Shown here in pieces: positions 25,608 through 33,898 of a stretch of 35,624 nt of DNA; the first letter of the stretch is position 1; the number at the start of each line of letters is the position of its first letter. The notes under the pieces are model-generated. The model saw only the letters and a list, made by a program, of their open reading frames with translations. It was not told the origin of the DNA and ran no database searches. Made by a program: the position numbers and the translations under genes. The DNA is from an uncultured Lachnospiraceae bacterium (GTDB lineage: Bacteria > Bacillota > Clostridia > Lachnospirales > Lachnospiraceae), in NCBI GenBank assembly GCA_947174505.1, contig CAMWJF010000042.1, positions 1 through 35,624 of the forward strand. Reading direction: 5' to 3'.

Positions 25608-27809
25608 CTACCGTCCCGTTTTGAGCGCCTCCAGCTTTTTCTCCTGCCAGGGCGCCTGTGCCACATAATGCTCGTCGATTCTCGGACTCTGCAGGCGGAA
25701 CCCGGAATCGCTGGTCTCATCCTCCACAGCCTGCACGGTCAGCATGGACAGGCCGTCGAACCAGAGTCCCTCGACGCCCTGAAACTGTAGTCCCGCCACA
25801 AGGTGCACTGCCAGTCCTTCCTCCTCCGCGTCAGCCGCGTACTCCCCGCCTCCGTCGTCCAGCAAAACGCCAACCGTGTCAGGCACGATCTGCACACTCT
25901 CTGTCTCCCAGTCCGCATAGGCGGAAATATCTATTGCCCCCAGCACCATATCCCCGTCGTAGGTCACGAGCACCTTAGCCGCCTCCTGATCGACGTCAAA
26001 CCGCAGATGCGCATCCGCCCATTCCAGGCATGCTTCTTCCGTGAGTGTTCTTAGCGCAATCATGCCGGTATCATAACGGTATGCGCTGTAAAGACGCCAG
26101 ATTTCCACAGTGCTGCTCTCCTCGGCAGGAAGCCTCCAGGCAAATCTTCTGGGCCATCTGTTTTCCGCGTACTCCAAAATGCGGATATTCCCGCTGTTTC
26201 CATTTGAAAGAGAGGCACACCACGGTATATCAAGATTTGTCTCATCCTGTCCGATCCGCACCTTCAGCCCCCGAAAACCAAAATCTTCCGTATAGAGACC
26301 GTAGAGATAAATCAGCCCCCCGTCTTCACGACAGAGCAGATACCAGCCTTCTTCCGGTTTTTCGCCGCCCTTTCCTCTCTGCCAGTCATAGTAGGACTGT
26401 ACGTCAAATTCCCGGCTGACCGTTTTCTCCACCGCGCCATAATAGCCCAGCATATCCTGAAAGGCCGCCCGGTCCGCCTCCAACAGCGCGCTCTCCTCCA
26501 GCTTCCTGATCTGTTCTTCCGTCAGCTTTGCCGATTCTACATTCTCCTCGTACGCCTTCTGAATACGGGCAAATTCTTCGCTGTCCTCCTCAATGACCGT
26601 CTGCCGGTTCTGCGCACCGGAAGCCGCCGTAGCATCCTTTTCGTCCTGCCCGTTCCCGACTGTCCCCTGCTCCCCTGTTTCTCCCACAGGATTTTCACCG
26701 TTCTGCTCCGCTCCCGTAAAAGCACAGCCGCAGACCAGTGCCGCCGCCACCAGAACCGCCGTCAAAGCCGTCCTTTTCGTCCGCCCTTTCTCTGCCAGCG
26801 CCGTAATACGCTCCCTGACGCTCCGTTCACCGCCCTCGGTCATAAAAGTCATACCCGGACATTCCTCCCTGCCGCCGCCCTCCAAAAGGGCGAGAAGCGT
26901 CCTGCCATACGCAAACCGCTCCGACTCCCCAAGCAGCTTAACCGCCGCCTCGTCGCAGGCAAGCTCACTGTCCTGTCTGGCCGCATAAGCCGCCGCCCAA
27001 ACAAAGGGGTCAAACCAGTAAACCGCCGCCAGCGCGCAGCGCAGGAAGGCCCAAAGCCTGTCCCCGTGCAGCGCATGACAATATTCGTGGGCAAGGACAT
27101 GCGTAAGGTTCTGCACCTGCGCGGCAGTCCCTTCTCCGATATAAATATGCCGCCCGGCCAGACAGGGACCAGGCAGTCCCTTTACCTGATATACCGTTAT
27201 TCTGCGGCGGGAAAAGCGCTCTGCAAATTCCCGCGGAACCGCCTCAACAGGAAAGGCTGTTCTGTTTTTCCGCAGAAATCGAATAAAACGCTGTTCCGCA
27301 ATCACCATGTAACCGCCCACGGCCAGAAAGCCCAGGAACCAAAGCGCGCCTAATACACTGGACAGGGAAAACCCGTCAGACCACGCTGCCGCCCCGTTCT
27401 TTTCCGAAGCAGTTTCCCCATACGCTACGTTTTCCGCCGAGGCGGAAGTGCTCCCTGTTTTCACCCCCGTCTGGCCGTCCGCCGGTTCTGCCCCCGCGTT
27501 CCTCCCATCGGGAAATTCGCTGTCATGCCCTTCGGCAAACGCCACCCCCGGTTCTTCGTCCGCAGACGGCCTCTGGCCGTTCCCCCTTTCGGAAAAAAGC
27601 GTCTGCGCATGTTCCCGAACCGTCTCCGGCAGCAGATTCAGCACGCTGAAAGCGCTTGTCCCCACAGATACCGGGACAAGCAGCCTGACTGCCACGAGCA
27701 GCCACAACGCATAACGTAGTCTCATACTGATCTTTCCCATGGTCAGTTTCCGCAGACAGAACACGCCCAGAATTAATACCGACGACGTAAACAGGATTTC
27801 ATATATCAT
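25608..27809 (-). CDS. BlaR1/MecR1-like M56 membrane metallopeptidase
   Basis: About 733 residues. Membrane segments lie at about 5-20, 33-52, 152-172 and 348-365. The zinc protease site is HEYCH (242-246), with the distal ligand region CDEAAVKLLGE at 286. A low-complexity loop (about 70-145) separates the second and third segments. After the last membrane segment (AVLVAAALVCGC) comes an extracellular domain of about 360 residues that is not a penicillin-binding domain as in BlaR1; it has no SxxK motif and could sense something else. It overlaps the blaI-like gene by one base (TGATG) and probably cleaves that repressor on stimulus. ATG 27809 is preferred over the GTG at 27812. Confidence 0.9.
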   Translation of the reverse strand: MIYEILFTSSVLILGVFCLRKLTMGKISMRLRYALWLLVAVRLLVPVSVGTSAFSVLNLLPETVREHAQTLFSERGNGQRPSADEEPGVAFAEGHDSEFPDGRNAGAEPADGQTGVKTGSTSASAENVAYGETASEKNGAAAWSDGFSLSSVLGALWFLGFLAVGGYMVIAEQRFIRFLRKNRTAFPVEAVPREFAERFSRRRITVYQVKGLPGPCLAGRHIYIGEGTAAQVQNLTHVLAHEYCHALHGDRLWAFLRCALAAVYWFDPFVWAAAYAARQDSELACDEAAVKLLGESERFAYGRTLLALLEGGGREECPGMTFMTEGGERSVRERITALAEKGRTKRTALTAVLVAAALVCGCAFTGAEQNGENPVGETGEQGTVGNGQDEKDATAASGAQNRQTVIEEDSEEFARIQKAYEENVESAKLTEEQIRKLEESALLEADRAAFQDMLGYYGAVEKTVSREFDVQSYYDWQRGKGGEKPEEGWYLLCREDGGLIYLYGLYTEDFGFRGLKVRIGQDETNLDIPWCASLSNGNSGNIRILEYAENRWPRRFAWRLPAEESSTVEIWRLYSAYRYDTGMIALRTLTEEACLEWADAHLRFDVDQEAAKVLVTYDGDMVLGAIDISAYADWETESVQIVPDTVGVLLDDGGGEYAADAEEEGLAVHLVAGLQFQGVEGLWFDGLSMLTVQAVEDETSDSGFRLQSPRIDEHYVAQAPWQEKKLEALKTGR

Positions 27810-28237
27810 CACAGCGCACCACCGTCCTTTCCTTCTGCCGTCCGCCCTGCTTCCCTCTCCTCATTCCCGCAGCGCTCTTCCGCCCGTCTCAAAATCTCGT
27901 AAAGCTCCGCGATCTCCGTCCCGGAAAGCGCCTTCTGCTCCACCATCGTGTTAAGCATCAGGCCCATCCGGCCGTCAAAAACTCTTTCCAGAAACTCCTC
28001 CGTCTCCTGCAAAGCTGCCTCCTGCCTCTCAATCTTCGGATAGTACAGTTTCGCCCGCGCACCCGCCTCATAATATACGGCGCCCTTATCCTCCATCCGC
28101 CTTAAGAATGTCATTACCGTGTGCTTCGTCCAGCCTGTGGTTTCCTGAAAGCAGCGGGTCAGCTGCATCATTGTCTGTGGGGCATTCTCCCACAGCACAC
28201 TCATAACCTTCCATTCCGCCTCTGATAATCTGACCAT
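27809..28237 (-). CDS. BlaI/MecI/CopY family repressor
   Basis: 142 residues. Winged helix: LSEAEWKVMSVLWENAPQTM, TTGWTKHTVMTFLRRMEDKGAV (recognition helix), then the wing YYEAGARAKLYYPKI. The dimerisation helices follow, with FLERVFDGRMGLML and LSGTEIAELYEILRRAEE. It is the partner of the M56 peptidase directly downstream. The tail is longer than usual and charged. It should repress its own operon through sites at the promoter 28294-28322, which is framed by an inverted repeat. Confidence 0.93.
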   Translation of the reverse strand: MVRLSEAEWKVMSVLWENAPQTMMQLTRCFQETTGWTKHTVMTFLRRMEDKGAVYYEAGARAKLYYPKIERQEAALQETEEFLERVFDGRMGLMLNTMVEQKALSGTEIAELYEILRRAEERCGNEEREAGRTAEGKDGGAL

Positions 28238-28263
28238 AAATATTCCATTTCCTCTCTCATATG

Positions 28264-28324
28264 GGTTGACATCTGCCTACCATTTATATTCCCATCATAC
28301 CGCGCCGGTAGTCATCTGTCAACC
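28264..28324 (-). promoter_or_regulatory. blaI-like operon promoter within an inverted repeat
   Basis: Minus strand: -35 TTGACA (28322-28317), 17-bp spacer, -10 TATGAT (28299-28294). Two 18-bp arms (28264-28281 and 28307-28324) match at 14 of 18 positions in inverted orientation, sharing GGTTGACA and TACC. It does not show the TACA-N2-TGTA core of staphylococcal BlaI sites. Confidence 0.75.
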
Positions 28325-28515
28325 ACCATTCCCCCATTCTGCATTTTTCCGGTTCTCCACCTTTGTCTCACTATTTTCCATCACGCCTGATCGTCTCCGC
28401 CAATATTATCTGCTTTTATCGCACATACGAATGTTTTGTCTGACTTTTTTTGTATTTTTTATGTTTTTTTTGACTACTTCCTTTTCATTTTCACTAAAAA
28501 CTGCTAAAATAGGGT

Positions 28516-28541
28516 TAAGTAAAAAGGATTCATGCCGATAT
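28516..28541 (+). promoter_or_regulatory. Sigma-28 (SigD/FliA)-type promoter 1
   Basis: -10 GCCGATAT (28534-28541) is a perfect match to the SigD consensus. TTAAG (from 28515) stands at the -35 place with a 14-bp spacer. It drives the small gene at 28668. The region from 28238 to 28667 otherwise holds only the blaI promoter and palindromes. Confidence 0.78.
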
Positions 28542-28611
28542 CCTAAACAGAACAAGGAGTTCGCTGTGCAGCAAAGGATATGGCCATATCGATACGCACA
28601 AATATGAATCC
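28526..28611. repeat. Long interrupted inverted repeat over sigma-28 promoter 1
   Basis: GGATTCAT (28526-28533) matches ATGAATCC (28604-28611), and GCCGATATCC (28534-28543) matches GGATATGGC (28576-28584) with one extra base. The right inner arm also starts a perfect 14-bp palindrome, GATATGGCCATATC (28577-28590). Confidence 0.6.
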
Positions 28612-28667
28612 AAGGAGGGATTACCGCAATCTATGCAAATGAATGGAATTATAAGGTGGAAGCGGTT

Positions 28668-28883
28668 ATGGCGGTCACCCCGGTAAGGAAGATAGCTTCC
28701 GAAGACAAAAATCGCCAGTCCAAGCAGAACCCGTCCCAAACCTTCGCCAAGAAGTTCTTTTCCGAAGTGTTGGACGAGGCATTCGAGAAGGAGAAGAGTC
28801 GAAATATCGAAATTCGGACTACCGGATACACGAGAAACGCTCTCCCTTTTCAGAATTTTGTGAATTTACGGGAATATTCTTAG
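28668..28883 (+). CDS. Small hypothetical protein, predicted sigma-28 regulon
   Basis: 71 residues from ATG 28668, which has AAGGTGG 9 bp upstream; a GTG at 28656 is the alternative. The N-terminal third is basic and polar (VTPVRKIASEDKNRQSKQNPSQ), then a likely amphipathic helix (TFAKKFFSEVLDEAFEKEKSR), ending in a strand-like IEIRTTGYTRNALPFQNFVNLREYS. No membrane segment, signal peptide or known motif. The sigma-28-type promoter suggests a role in motility, chemotaxis or late flagellar functions; this is inference. A strong terminator follows at 28905. Confidence 0.65.
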   Translation: MAVTPVRKIASEDKNRQSKQNPSQTFAKKFFSEVLDEAFEKEKSRNIEIRTTGYTRNALPFQNFVNLREYS

Positions 28884-28904
28884 AATTGCAAAAAATACAA
28901 GAGA

Positions 28905-28948
28905 AATCAGAAACCTCAGCGCGTCCGGGCTGAGGTTTCTGATTTTTT
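28905..28948. terminator. Strong bidirectional terminator
   Basis: Perfect 16-bp stem AATCAGAAACCTCAGC / GCTGAGGTTTCTGATT (28905-28920 with 28929-28944), loop 8, then T-run. It ends the small sigma-28 gene on the plus strand and can also end the rrf2-like gene on the minus strand. Confidence 0.93.
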
Positions 28949-28992
28949 GCCAGACAAGCGCCTGCTGCGCAGCCGCCCGTTTTTCTTCTGCA

Positions 28993-29427
28993 TCAGATTA
29001 TATAGTTTCCACTCTTCTCTTCGTGCCACTCCACCAGGTCTGCCAGCGTCACACGATCCACCACATCGCTGACTGACTGATTCAACATCTTCCATAACCG
29101 CAGGGTAACGCACCCATCCTGCCGTTCACAGGAATTGACCTCATCCTCCAGACACGCCACCGGCGCAAGCGACCCTTCCGTCAGGCGCAAAATCATACCA
29201 ACCGTATACTGTGCCGGGTCTTTCGTCAGGTGATACCCGCCCTGCGGTCCCCTGACACTCTTGACATATCCTGCTTTATTCAATGTGGAGATAATCTGTT
29301 CCAGATACTTTTCCGAAATCCCCTGTCTGGCTGCAATATCACGGATTCTGATCGGATCACCTGTATCATAAACCGCCAGATCCAGCATCAGTCTGAGCGC
29401 ATACCTGCCTTTTGTGGAAATTTTCAT
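28993..29427 (-). CDS. Rrf2 family regulator with IscR-like cysteines
   Basis: 144 residues. Winged helix MKISTKGRYALRLMLDLA, IRDIAARQGISEKYLEQIISTLNKAGYVKSVRGPQGGYHL, then the dimer helix. Three cysteines, Cys92, Cys100 and Cys106, fit the site where IscR binds an iron-sulfur cluster, though the first spacing is longer (8 rather than 6). It may thus sense iron-sulfur, iron or redox state. No isc or suf genes are adjacent. Autoregulation is plausible: an AT-rich dyad (29500-29516) covers its -10 box. Confidence 0.9.
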   Translation of the reverse strand: MKISTKGRYALRLMLDLAVYDTGDPIRIRDIAARQGISEKYLEQIISTLNKAGYVKSVRGPQGGYHLTKDPAQYTVGMILRLTEGSLAPVACLEDEVNSCERQDGCVTLRLWKMLNQSVSDVVDRVTLADLVEWHEEKSGNYII

Positions 29428-29499
29428 CCCCTGCTCTCCTTCCTGTCACCGAGAATCGCTGCTCTAAATCCTCTGTTTTCCTATCGTGTTAATATGCTT

Positions 29500-29537
29500 T
29501 ATATAAAAGTTATATAATAAAAGAAACACGCTGTCAA
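29500..29537 (-). promoter_or_regulatory. Promoter and possible operator of the rrf2-like gene
   Basis: Minus strand: -35 TTGACA (29537-29532), 17-bp spacer, -10 TATAAC (29514-29509). TATATAA-AAG-TTATATA (29500-29516) is a dyad over the -10, but AT-rich sequence makes chance likely. Confidence 0.75.
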
Positions 29538-29608
29538 GTTTTCCCCGGCAAACCGGCGCATCCGGTTTAAAAATATGAAAAAGCAGGACTATTTTCCCAT
29601 CTCTCCTA

Positions 29609-29636
29609 TAAAGAAATTTCTGCCAGCGGGCGATAT
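29609..29636 (+). promoter_or_regulatory. Sigma-28-type promoter 2
   Basis: -35 TAAA (29609-29612), 16-bp spacer, -10 GGCGATAT (29629-29636), one mismatch from GCCGATAT. It lies 86 bp before the DUF6033-like gene. The leader between contains small stems (GAGGT/ACCTC, GTAAA/TTTAC). Confidence 0.7.
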
Positions 29637-29721
29637 ATAAAGTAAGAGGTGAAGTCCGAAAACCTCCCGACGGGTAAACGGATTTACGGTGTAAACAGGT
29701 AAAGCTAAGGAGGGCAAGCAC

Positions 29722-30450
29722 ATGAACAATATGAACGGTATCGGCAGCTATAACGCAATGCAGAAAAATGTCTACAACACTGCGGCGCAGAGCAGAAAGG
29801 CCGCTAAAGCTGACGATAAGAAAACCGGAGAGACAAAAAAGACAAACAGCAGTTCCGTGCAGTTGAGCGATAAGGCAAAAGCTCTTTTACAGGAATTGAA
29901 GAAAACCTACAACAATGCAGATTTCTATGTTGCCGAATACGAAACCGACGAGGAGGCTGCCGAGTACCTCTCCCGCGGCTCAAAGGATTTCAGCGTATTG
30001 ATCGATCCCGAAGAGCTGGAACGGATGGCAAACGATGAAGAGGTAAAGAAACAGAATCTCTCCCTTCTGGATGAATCTCTGGGCAAGCTCAGCGAGATGA
30101 AGGAAGAGTTAAAGGAGACCGGCCGCGAAGACGAAGTCGTAACGCTCGGTGTAAACATCGGTAAGGACGGACAGGTATCCTACTTTGCGGAACTCGAAAA
30201 ATCAGGTGAACGCACGAGGGAATTCGTGGATAAGATCCGCGAGGAGAAGAAGGAAGCTGCCAAGGAAGCGGAGGCAGAGAAGGCCGGTAAGGCTCAGGAC
30301 AAATACAATTATGAGCACAGCAAACGCGCTACCATCTCCGCAAACAGCGTAGAAGATCTGCTCGAAAAGATTAAAAACTTTAGCTGGGACACTGTAAAGG
30401 AAGAGACCACCATTCCTATGCCCGGAAAGAATTTCGATTTCACCGTCTGA
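29722..30450 (+). CDS. DUF6033-like protein, predicted sigma-28 regulon
   Basis: 242 residues. Asn/Gly/Tyr-rich start (MNNMNGIGSYNAMQKNVYN), a disordered Lys/Thr stretch, then VQLSDKAKALLQELKKTYNNADFYVAEYETDEEAAEYLSRG and SVLIDPEELERMANDEE. The C-terminal half has a long charged helix (EFVDKIREEKKEAAKEAEAEKAG) and ends IPMPGKNFDFTV. It resembles the DUF6033 family of Lachnospiraceae (moderate confidence). Function unknown. AAGGAGGG lies 8 bp before the ATG. A sigma-28-type promoter upstream suggests co-expression with flagellar genes. The 3-prime side has two hairpins (30453-30470, 30472-30494) and a terminator. Confidence 0.8.
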   Translation: MNNMNGIGSYNAMQKNVYNTAAQSRKAAKADDKKTGETKKTNSSSVQLSDKAKALLQELKKTYNNADFYVAEYETDEEAAEYLSRGSKDFSVLIDPEELERMANDEEVKKQNLSLLDESLGKLSEMKEELKETGREDEVVTLGVNIGKDGQVSYFAELEKSGERTREFVDKIREEKKEAAKEAEAEKAGKAQDKYNYEHSKRATISANSVEDLLEKIKNFSWDTVKEETTIPMPGKNFDFTV

Positions 30451-30452
30451 CA

Positions 30453-30564
30453 GATCGAACAAGTTCGATCGCGAGATCCGCTTTCGCGGACTCGAAATTT
30501 TGAGATGTTTGAAACCCATAAAAGGACCGCTCTCTTGCGATAACGCGGAGGGCGGTCTTTTTTT
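30453..30564. terminator. Hairpin series ending in a terminator
   Basis: Three stems: GATCGAAC-AA-GTTCGATC (30453-30470), CGAG-AT-CCGC/GCGG-A-CTCG (30472-30494), and the terminator GACCGC...GCGGTC (30525-30530 with 30552-30557) with T-run 30558-30564. The last one can also stop the convergent ligase operon. Confidence 0.88.
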
Positions 30565-30568
30565 GCAC

Positions 30569-32119
30569 TTAAAATCTCTTAATCTTCTTTGTGGTATTCT
30601 TTTCAAATTCCGTGTCGCGCAGCTTCACGCTTACCACACGCTTATACAGGGGCGCCTTTTCGTTGTAGGCATCGACGATCTTACGGATCTCCCCCTCCAC
30701 GTCCCTGATCTTTTTCTTGGAGGCATACTCCTGATCGGGAAAAATTTCAGCCTCGATCACGCCATCCTTCTCTCTCACCAGAACCTCCTGCACAAGACGG
30801 GCCGCGCCGATCTTATTCTCCAGCTCCTCCGGAGAAACATTCTCGCCGTTCGGCGTGATAATCAGGTTTTTCTTTCTTCCCGTAAGGAAAAGGAAGCCAT
30901 CCTCATCCACATAACCCAGATCCCCTGTCCGAAGCCATCCGTCTACAAGTGTTTCCGCCGTCTCCTCGGGCATTTTATAATACCCCTGCATGACGCTTGT
31001 ACCTTTCACCCAGAGCTCCTCATCCACCACCTTAACCTCACAGTTCGGCATACATTTGCCGATGGAGCCGTCCTTTTTATCGTTCGGACAGTTTGAGCTG
31101 ATCACAGGCGCACACTCCGTCATGCCGTACCCCTGCAGAATCGTAATCCCGTACTTTTCAAACCGCTTCAGGTAATCAGGATTTAAGTATGCGCCGCCGC
31201 TGCATATGGTATGAAGCTGTTTCCCGAAAACCTTAGCCTTTATGATGGGCGCAGGCAGCCAGTCTGTCTCCTCCAGCTTCTTGGCAAACGTCTCGATCAT
31301 CAATGGCACCATAAGAATGATATTCGGCTCAAAGAGTTTGATATTTTTAAGTACGCGGAGCAGGGAATCGTTGATACAGATCACCGAGCCAATAGACGTG
31401 CCCTTTAAAATATCCATGCTCAGACAATAGGCATGATGTACCGGCAGCACCGAAAGCAGCACCATCCCCGGCCCAAATCCCATATCCTGCGCCGTGGCGT
31501 TCTCCGCCAGATTCCTGTGGGTCAGCATCACACCCTTGCTCTTGCCTGTGGTGCCGGATGTAAACATAATGGTTGCCAGATCCTCCGGCTGCGGGCTGTG
31601 GGAATAGCCCGGCACCTGCCCTTTAAGTATTTCTTCAAAAAGAAGCGTTCCCTCCGGCACATCTTCTACAGAAGCCCCCGGTTCTGCGGCGATCCGGTAT
31701 TTCAGCTTCGGGCATCTCTCCTGCGCAAGGACCGCTGTCGCCTCCCGCGCCTTATCGTACACAAGCACTGTCGCGTCCGAGCGGTCGATCAGCTCGCACA
31801 GATCTTCCGCCGGCAGATTGGCGTCCAGCGGTACCGCCACGCTGCCGCCGTTCACCGTGCCATAATAAGATACAATCCACGGATAGGAGTTGTCACCCAC
31901 GATCGCTATATGGGCGCCCTGCTCACCGAGACTGTCAAGAACCGCCGAAAAGCGTTCGCTGTCCTCCCGAAGCTGTCTGTACGTCTTCGCCTCCACCACC
32001 GTCTCTTTTTTGCCGTTGCCCTTGTCGCGCTTCGCCTTGTAGCGAACCGCATCCTGCGGCCCGTACGCCTCAGACGACTTGACTAAAATTTCCCTGATCG
32101 TGCTGCTGAACTCGTTCAT
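30569..32119 (-). CDS. AMP-forming acyl ligase (ANL superfamily)
   Basis: 516 residues from ATG 32119. Motifs: A3 TIMFTSGTTGKSKGVMLTHRN, A5 LQGYGMTECAP, A7 WLRTGDLGYVDEDGFLFLTGRKKN, A8 ITPNGENVSPEELE, and the catalytic Lys region NTTKKIKRF at the very C terminus. It activates a carboxylate with ATP and passes it to a thiol. The pocket motif cannot be read reliably, but the overall type is like long-chain acyl-CoA or acyl-ACP ligases. It is the last gene of a five-gene operon with an ACP just upstream, so that ACP is the likely acceptor. A GTG at 32143 is an alternative start. Confidence 0.93.
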   Translation of the reverse strand: MNEFSSTIREILVKSSEAYGPQDAVRYKAKRDKGNGKKETVVEAKTYRQLREDSERFSAVLDSLGEQGAHIAIVGDNSYPWIVSYYGTVNGGSVAVPLDANLPAEDLCELIDRSDATVLVYDKAREATAVLAQERCPKLKYRIAAEPGASVEDVPEGTLLFEEILKGQVPGYSHSPQPEDLATIMFTSGTTGKSKGVMLTHRNLAENATAQDMGFGPGMVLLSVLPVHHAYCLSMDILKGTSIGSVICINDSLLRVLKNIKLFEPNIILMVPLMIETFAKKLEETDWLPAPIIKAKVFGKQLHTICSGGAYLNPDYLKRFEKYGITILQGYGMTECAPVISSNCPNDKKDGSIGKCMPNCEVKVVDEELWVKGTSVMQGYYKMPEETAETLVDGWLRTGDLGYVDEDGFLFLTGRKKNLIITPNGENVSPEELENKIGAARLVQEVLVREKDGVIEAEIFPDQEYASKKKIRDVEGEIRKIVDAYNEKAPLYKRVVSVKLRDTEFEKNTTKKIKRF

Positions 32120-32205
32120 AATTTTATCCCACCCTTCCGCCACACTGAGTTTATGTCAGGCAATGCACTGGCACTAATTCCGCGGTTAAAAATTTCATTT
32201 TCAGT

Positions 32206-32430
32206 CTACTGTAAACTCTCAAGGTACGCCACAGCCTCCTGCACCGTGCGGATACCCGCGGCCTTCTCCTCCTCAATCTCCACGTCAAAGGTGTCCTCCA
32301 CCTCCCCGAGCATACTCATAAAGTCAAAGGACGAAAAGCCCAGATCCTCCATAAACCGTGACTCCGGCCTGATATCCTCTTTTTTCACTTCCACATAGTT
32401 GGTAATGATTTCCGCTAACTGCTCAAACAT
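32206..32430 (-). CDS. Stand-alone acyl carrier protein with SSF phosphopantetheine motif
   Basis: 74 residues, acidic, four-helix carrier pattern. The attachment site reads LGFSSFDFM: Ser34 takes the place of the Ser in DSL, but the preceding Asp is Ser and the following Leu is Phe. The rest (DTFDVEIEEEKAAGIRTVQEAVAYLESL) is typical. It is probably a dedicated carrier for the neighbouring ligase and condensation protein, not the housekeeping AcpP. Gaps to both neighbours are 58 and 86 bp. Confidence 0.9.
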   Translation of the reverse strand: MFEQLAEIITNYVEVKKEDIRPESRFMEDLGFSSFDFMSMLGEVEDTFDVEIEEEKAAGIRTVQEAVAYLESLQ

Positions 32431-32488
32431 GTTATGTTAACCTCTCTTCCCTTATTTTGCTATTTACAGACTCGGTCCGGCTGAACCG

Positions 32489-33886
32489 CTAAATCAACTT
32501 TATGATTTCCCCGATCTTCAGATGCGGGCTCTCCGTCCCCTTAAACATGATCTTGCACATATAATAGTAGAAACGCTCCAACGTCTCGCGGCTTACAGCC
32601 GCCACCTGATGCTCAAAGTTAAAATCCAGCCCATTGTCGTCGGGACGGTGCATCACGGTCAGGTACATGGCCTGAGTCGTCGCTCCGTTTGGATACCACT
32701 TCGTCTTGTACCTGATATCCCCGAGCTGGTCTAACCCTTTCTCCTTCAGGGTCATGGGCTGATAGGTCAGGGACATCGGCTCATAAGTGGCGCCCTGCGG
32801 CGTATTGTAGAGCTTGCTCCTGTAAGCAAAGTATTCCACCGGATTATAATTCGTATGGCGGAACACCTCATTCTGCCCGTTACGGATCGCAAGAATGCCG
32901 TCCATGAAAGTCTGATCCTCGGAGAGAACCGTTCGAAACGGGAACGAATGGATTCTTGTGCCGCCGGACTTCTTTTCCAGCAGGGTAGCCCGTCTGGCAT
33001 ATGCCACATTAATGGACACGTCGTCATTGCCGTTCATCTTCTGTAAATACGTCCGAATCCCCATAATTAACAGGCACTGTAAAGAAACATGCTGTTCCTC
33101 ACAAAAGCGCATCAGCCTCTGGGTCGGCTCCTCCTCCAGATGGAATATGTCGAGCGCGGAATCCACATTGCTGGTCGCAGAAAAGGCCGCCCTTGTCCCA
33201 GGGAATTTTTTCCGCGCTTCCTCCAGCTGCCCCGGACCCTCGATGCCGTTAAAAATCGGCTCCGACTCCCCGATCAGCTTCTGGAAATATTCTCTGTCCC
33301 TGGCCTGCGCCTTACTCTCCGCCTCATAAGCCAGATCCTTCTCCAACTGCTCGGTAAAAGATCTCATATCTGACGGGTAAGCAATCCCCTCAAACTTGGC
33401 GTTACAGTAAAGCTCAATCACGTCCCGCAAAAAGCAGATCAGGGACTGGGCGTCCAACAGCATATGGTCTCCCAGCACATAAAGACCCTGACAGCCGTCC
33501 GGCGTCTTGATCATCACCACCCGGTTCATGGGGCTGTCCTCCCTCTCAAAAGGCACCTGTGTCCAGCCTGTCATAATCTCAGCCGCCTCCTCCATGGTTT
33601 TACCCGTGAAGTCCACATACTCGATGTCCCGCTCTTCCTTTTCCACCAGATACTGATACCACTGCTCTTCCTTCTTATCGTAGGCGAAGCGCACCCGCAT
33701 GGACTCGCAGCGCTCATACGCCTTGTAAACCGCCCGCTTCAGTTCTTCGATATCCAGCTCGTATTCGATGGTCAGACTGGTACCGATATTTACGACCTCT
33801 TTCTTCGGGCAGAAATCCATATAAAAGATATGGAACTTCTGCGCCACCGTCAGGGGATATGTCCTGTGACCGTTTCTTGTTTTCAT
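32489..33886 (-). CDS. Stand-alone condensation-domain protein
   Basis: 465 residues, the size of one NRPS-type condensation or acyltransferase (CoA-dependent acyltransferase fold) protein. The active site is G-D140-H141-M-L-L-D145-A146: the catalytic second His and the structural Asp of HHxxxDG are kept, while the first His is Asp and the Gly is Ala. N terminus YPLTVAQKFHIFYMDF is like the C1 motif. It is not fused to carrier or adenylation domains. It could join an acyl-ACP to an amine or alcohol; which one is unknown. A GGAGG sits 7 bp upstream, just after a perfect 8-bp hairpin (33899-33918). Confidence 0.85.
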   Translation of the reverse strand: MKTRNGHRTYPLTVAQKFHIFYMDFCPKKEVVNIGTSLTIEYELDIEELKRAVYKAYERCESMRVRFAYDKKEEQWYQYLVEKEERDIEYVDFTGKTMEEAAEIMTGWTQVPFEREDSPMNRVVMIKTPDGCQGLYVLGDHMLLDAQSLICFLRDVIELYCNAKFEGIAYPSDMRSFTEQLEKDLAYEAESKAQARDREYFQKLIGESEPIFNGIEGPGQLEEARKKFPGTRAAFSATSNVDSALDIFHLEEEPTQRLMRFCEEQHVSLQCLLIMGIRTYLQKMNGNDDVSINVAYARRATLLEKKSGGTRIHSFPFRTVLSEDQTFMDGILAIRNGQNEVFRHTNYNPVEYFAYRSKLYNTPQGATYEPMSLTYQPMTLKEKGLDQLGDIRYKTKWYPNGATTQAMYLTVMHRPDDNGLDFNFEHQVAAVSRETLERFYYYMCKIMFKGTESPHLKIGEIIKLI

Positions 33887-33898
33887 TTCTGCCTCCTT

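Noticed and set aside
28181..28200. GGGCATTCTCCC, similar to the second hairpin of the dispersed element
   Set aside because: It lies inside the blaI-like coding region, lacks the second arm and the long first stem, and is best explained by chance.
29464..29721. 85-codon minus-strand open frame
   Set aside because: It covers the sigma-28-type promoter and leader of the DUF6033-like gene, has no ribosome binding site and no family likeness.
29637..29721. Possible cyclic-di-GMP or other riboswitch in the leader of the DUF6033-like gene
   Set aside because: Only short stems are present and none of the conserved riboswitch core motifs I know could be found.
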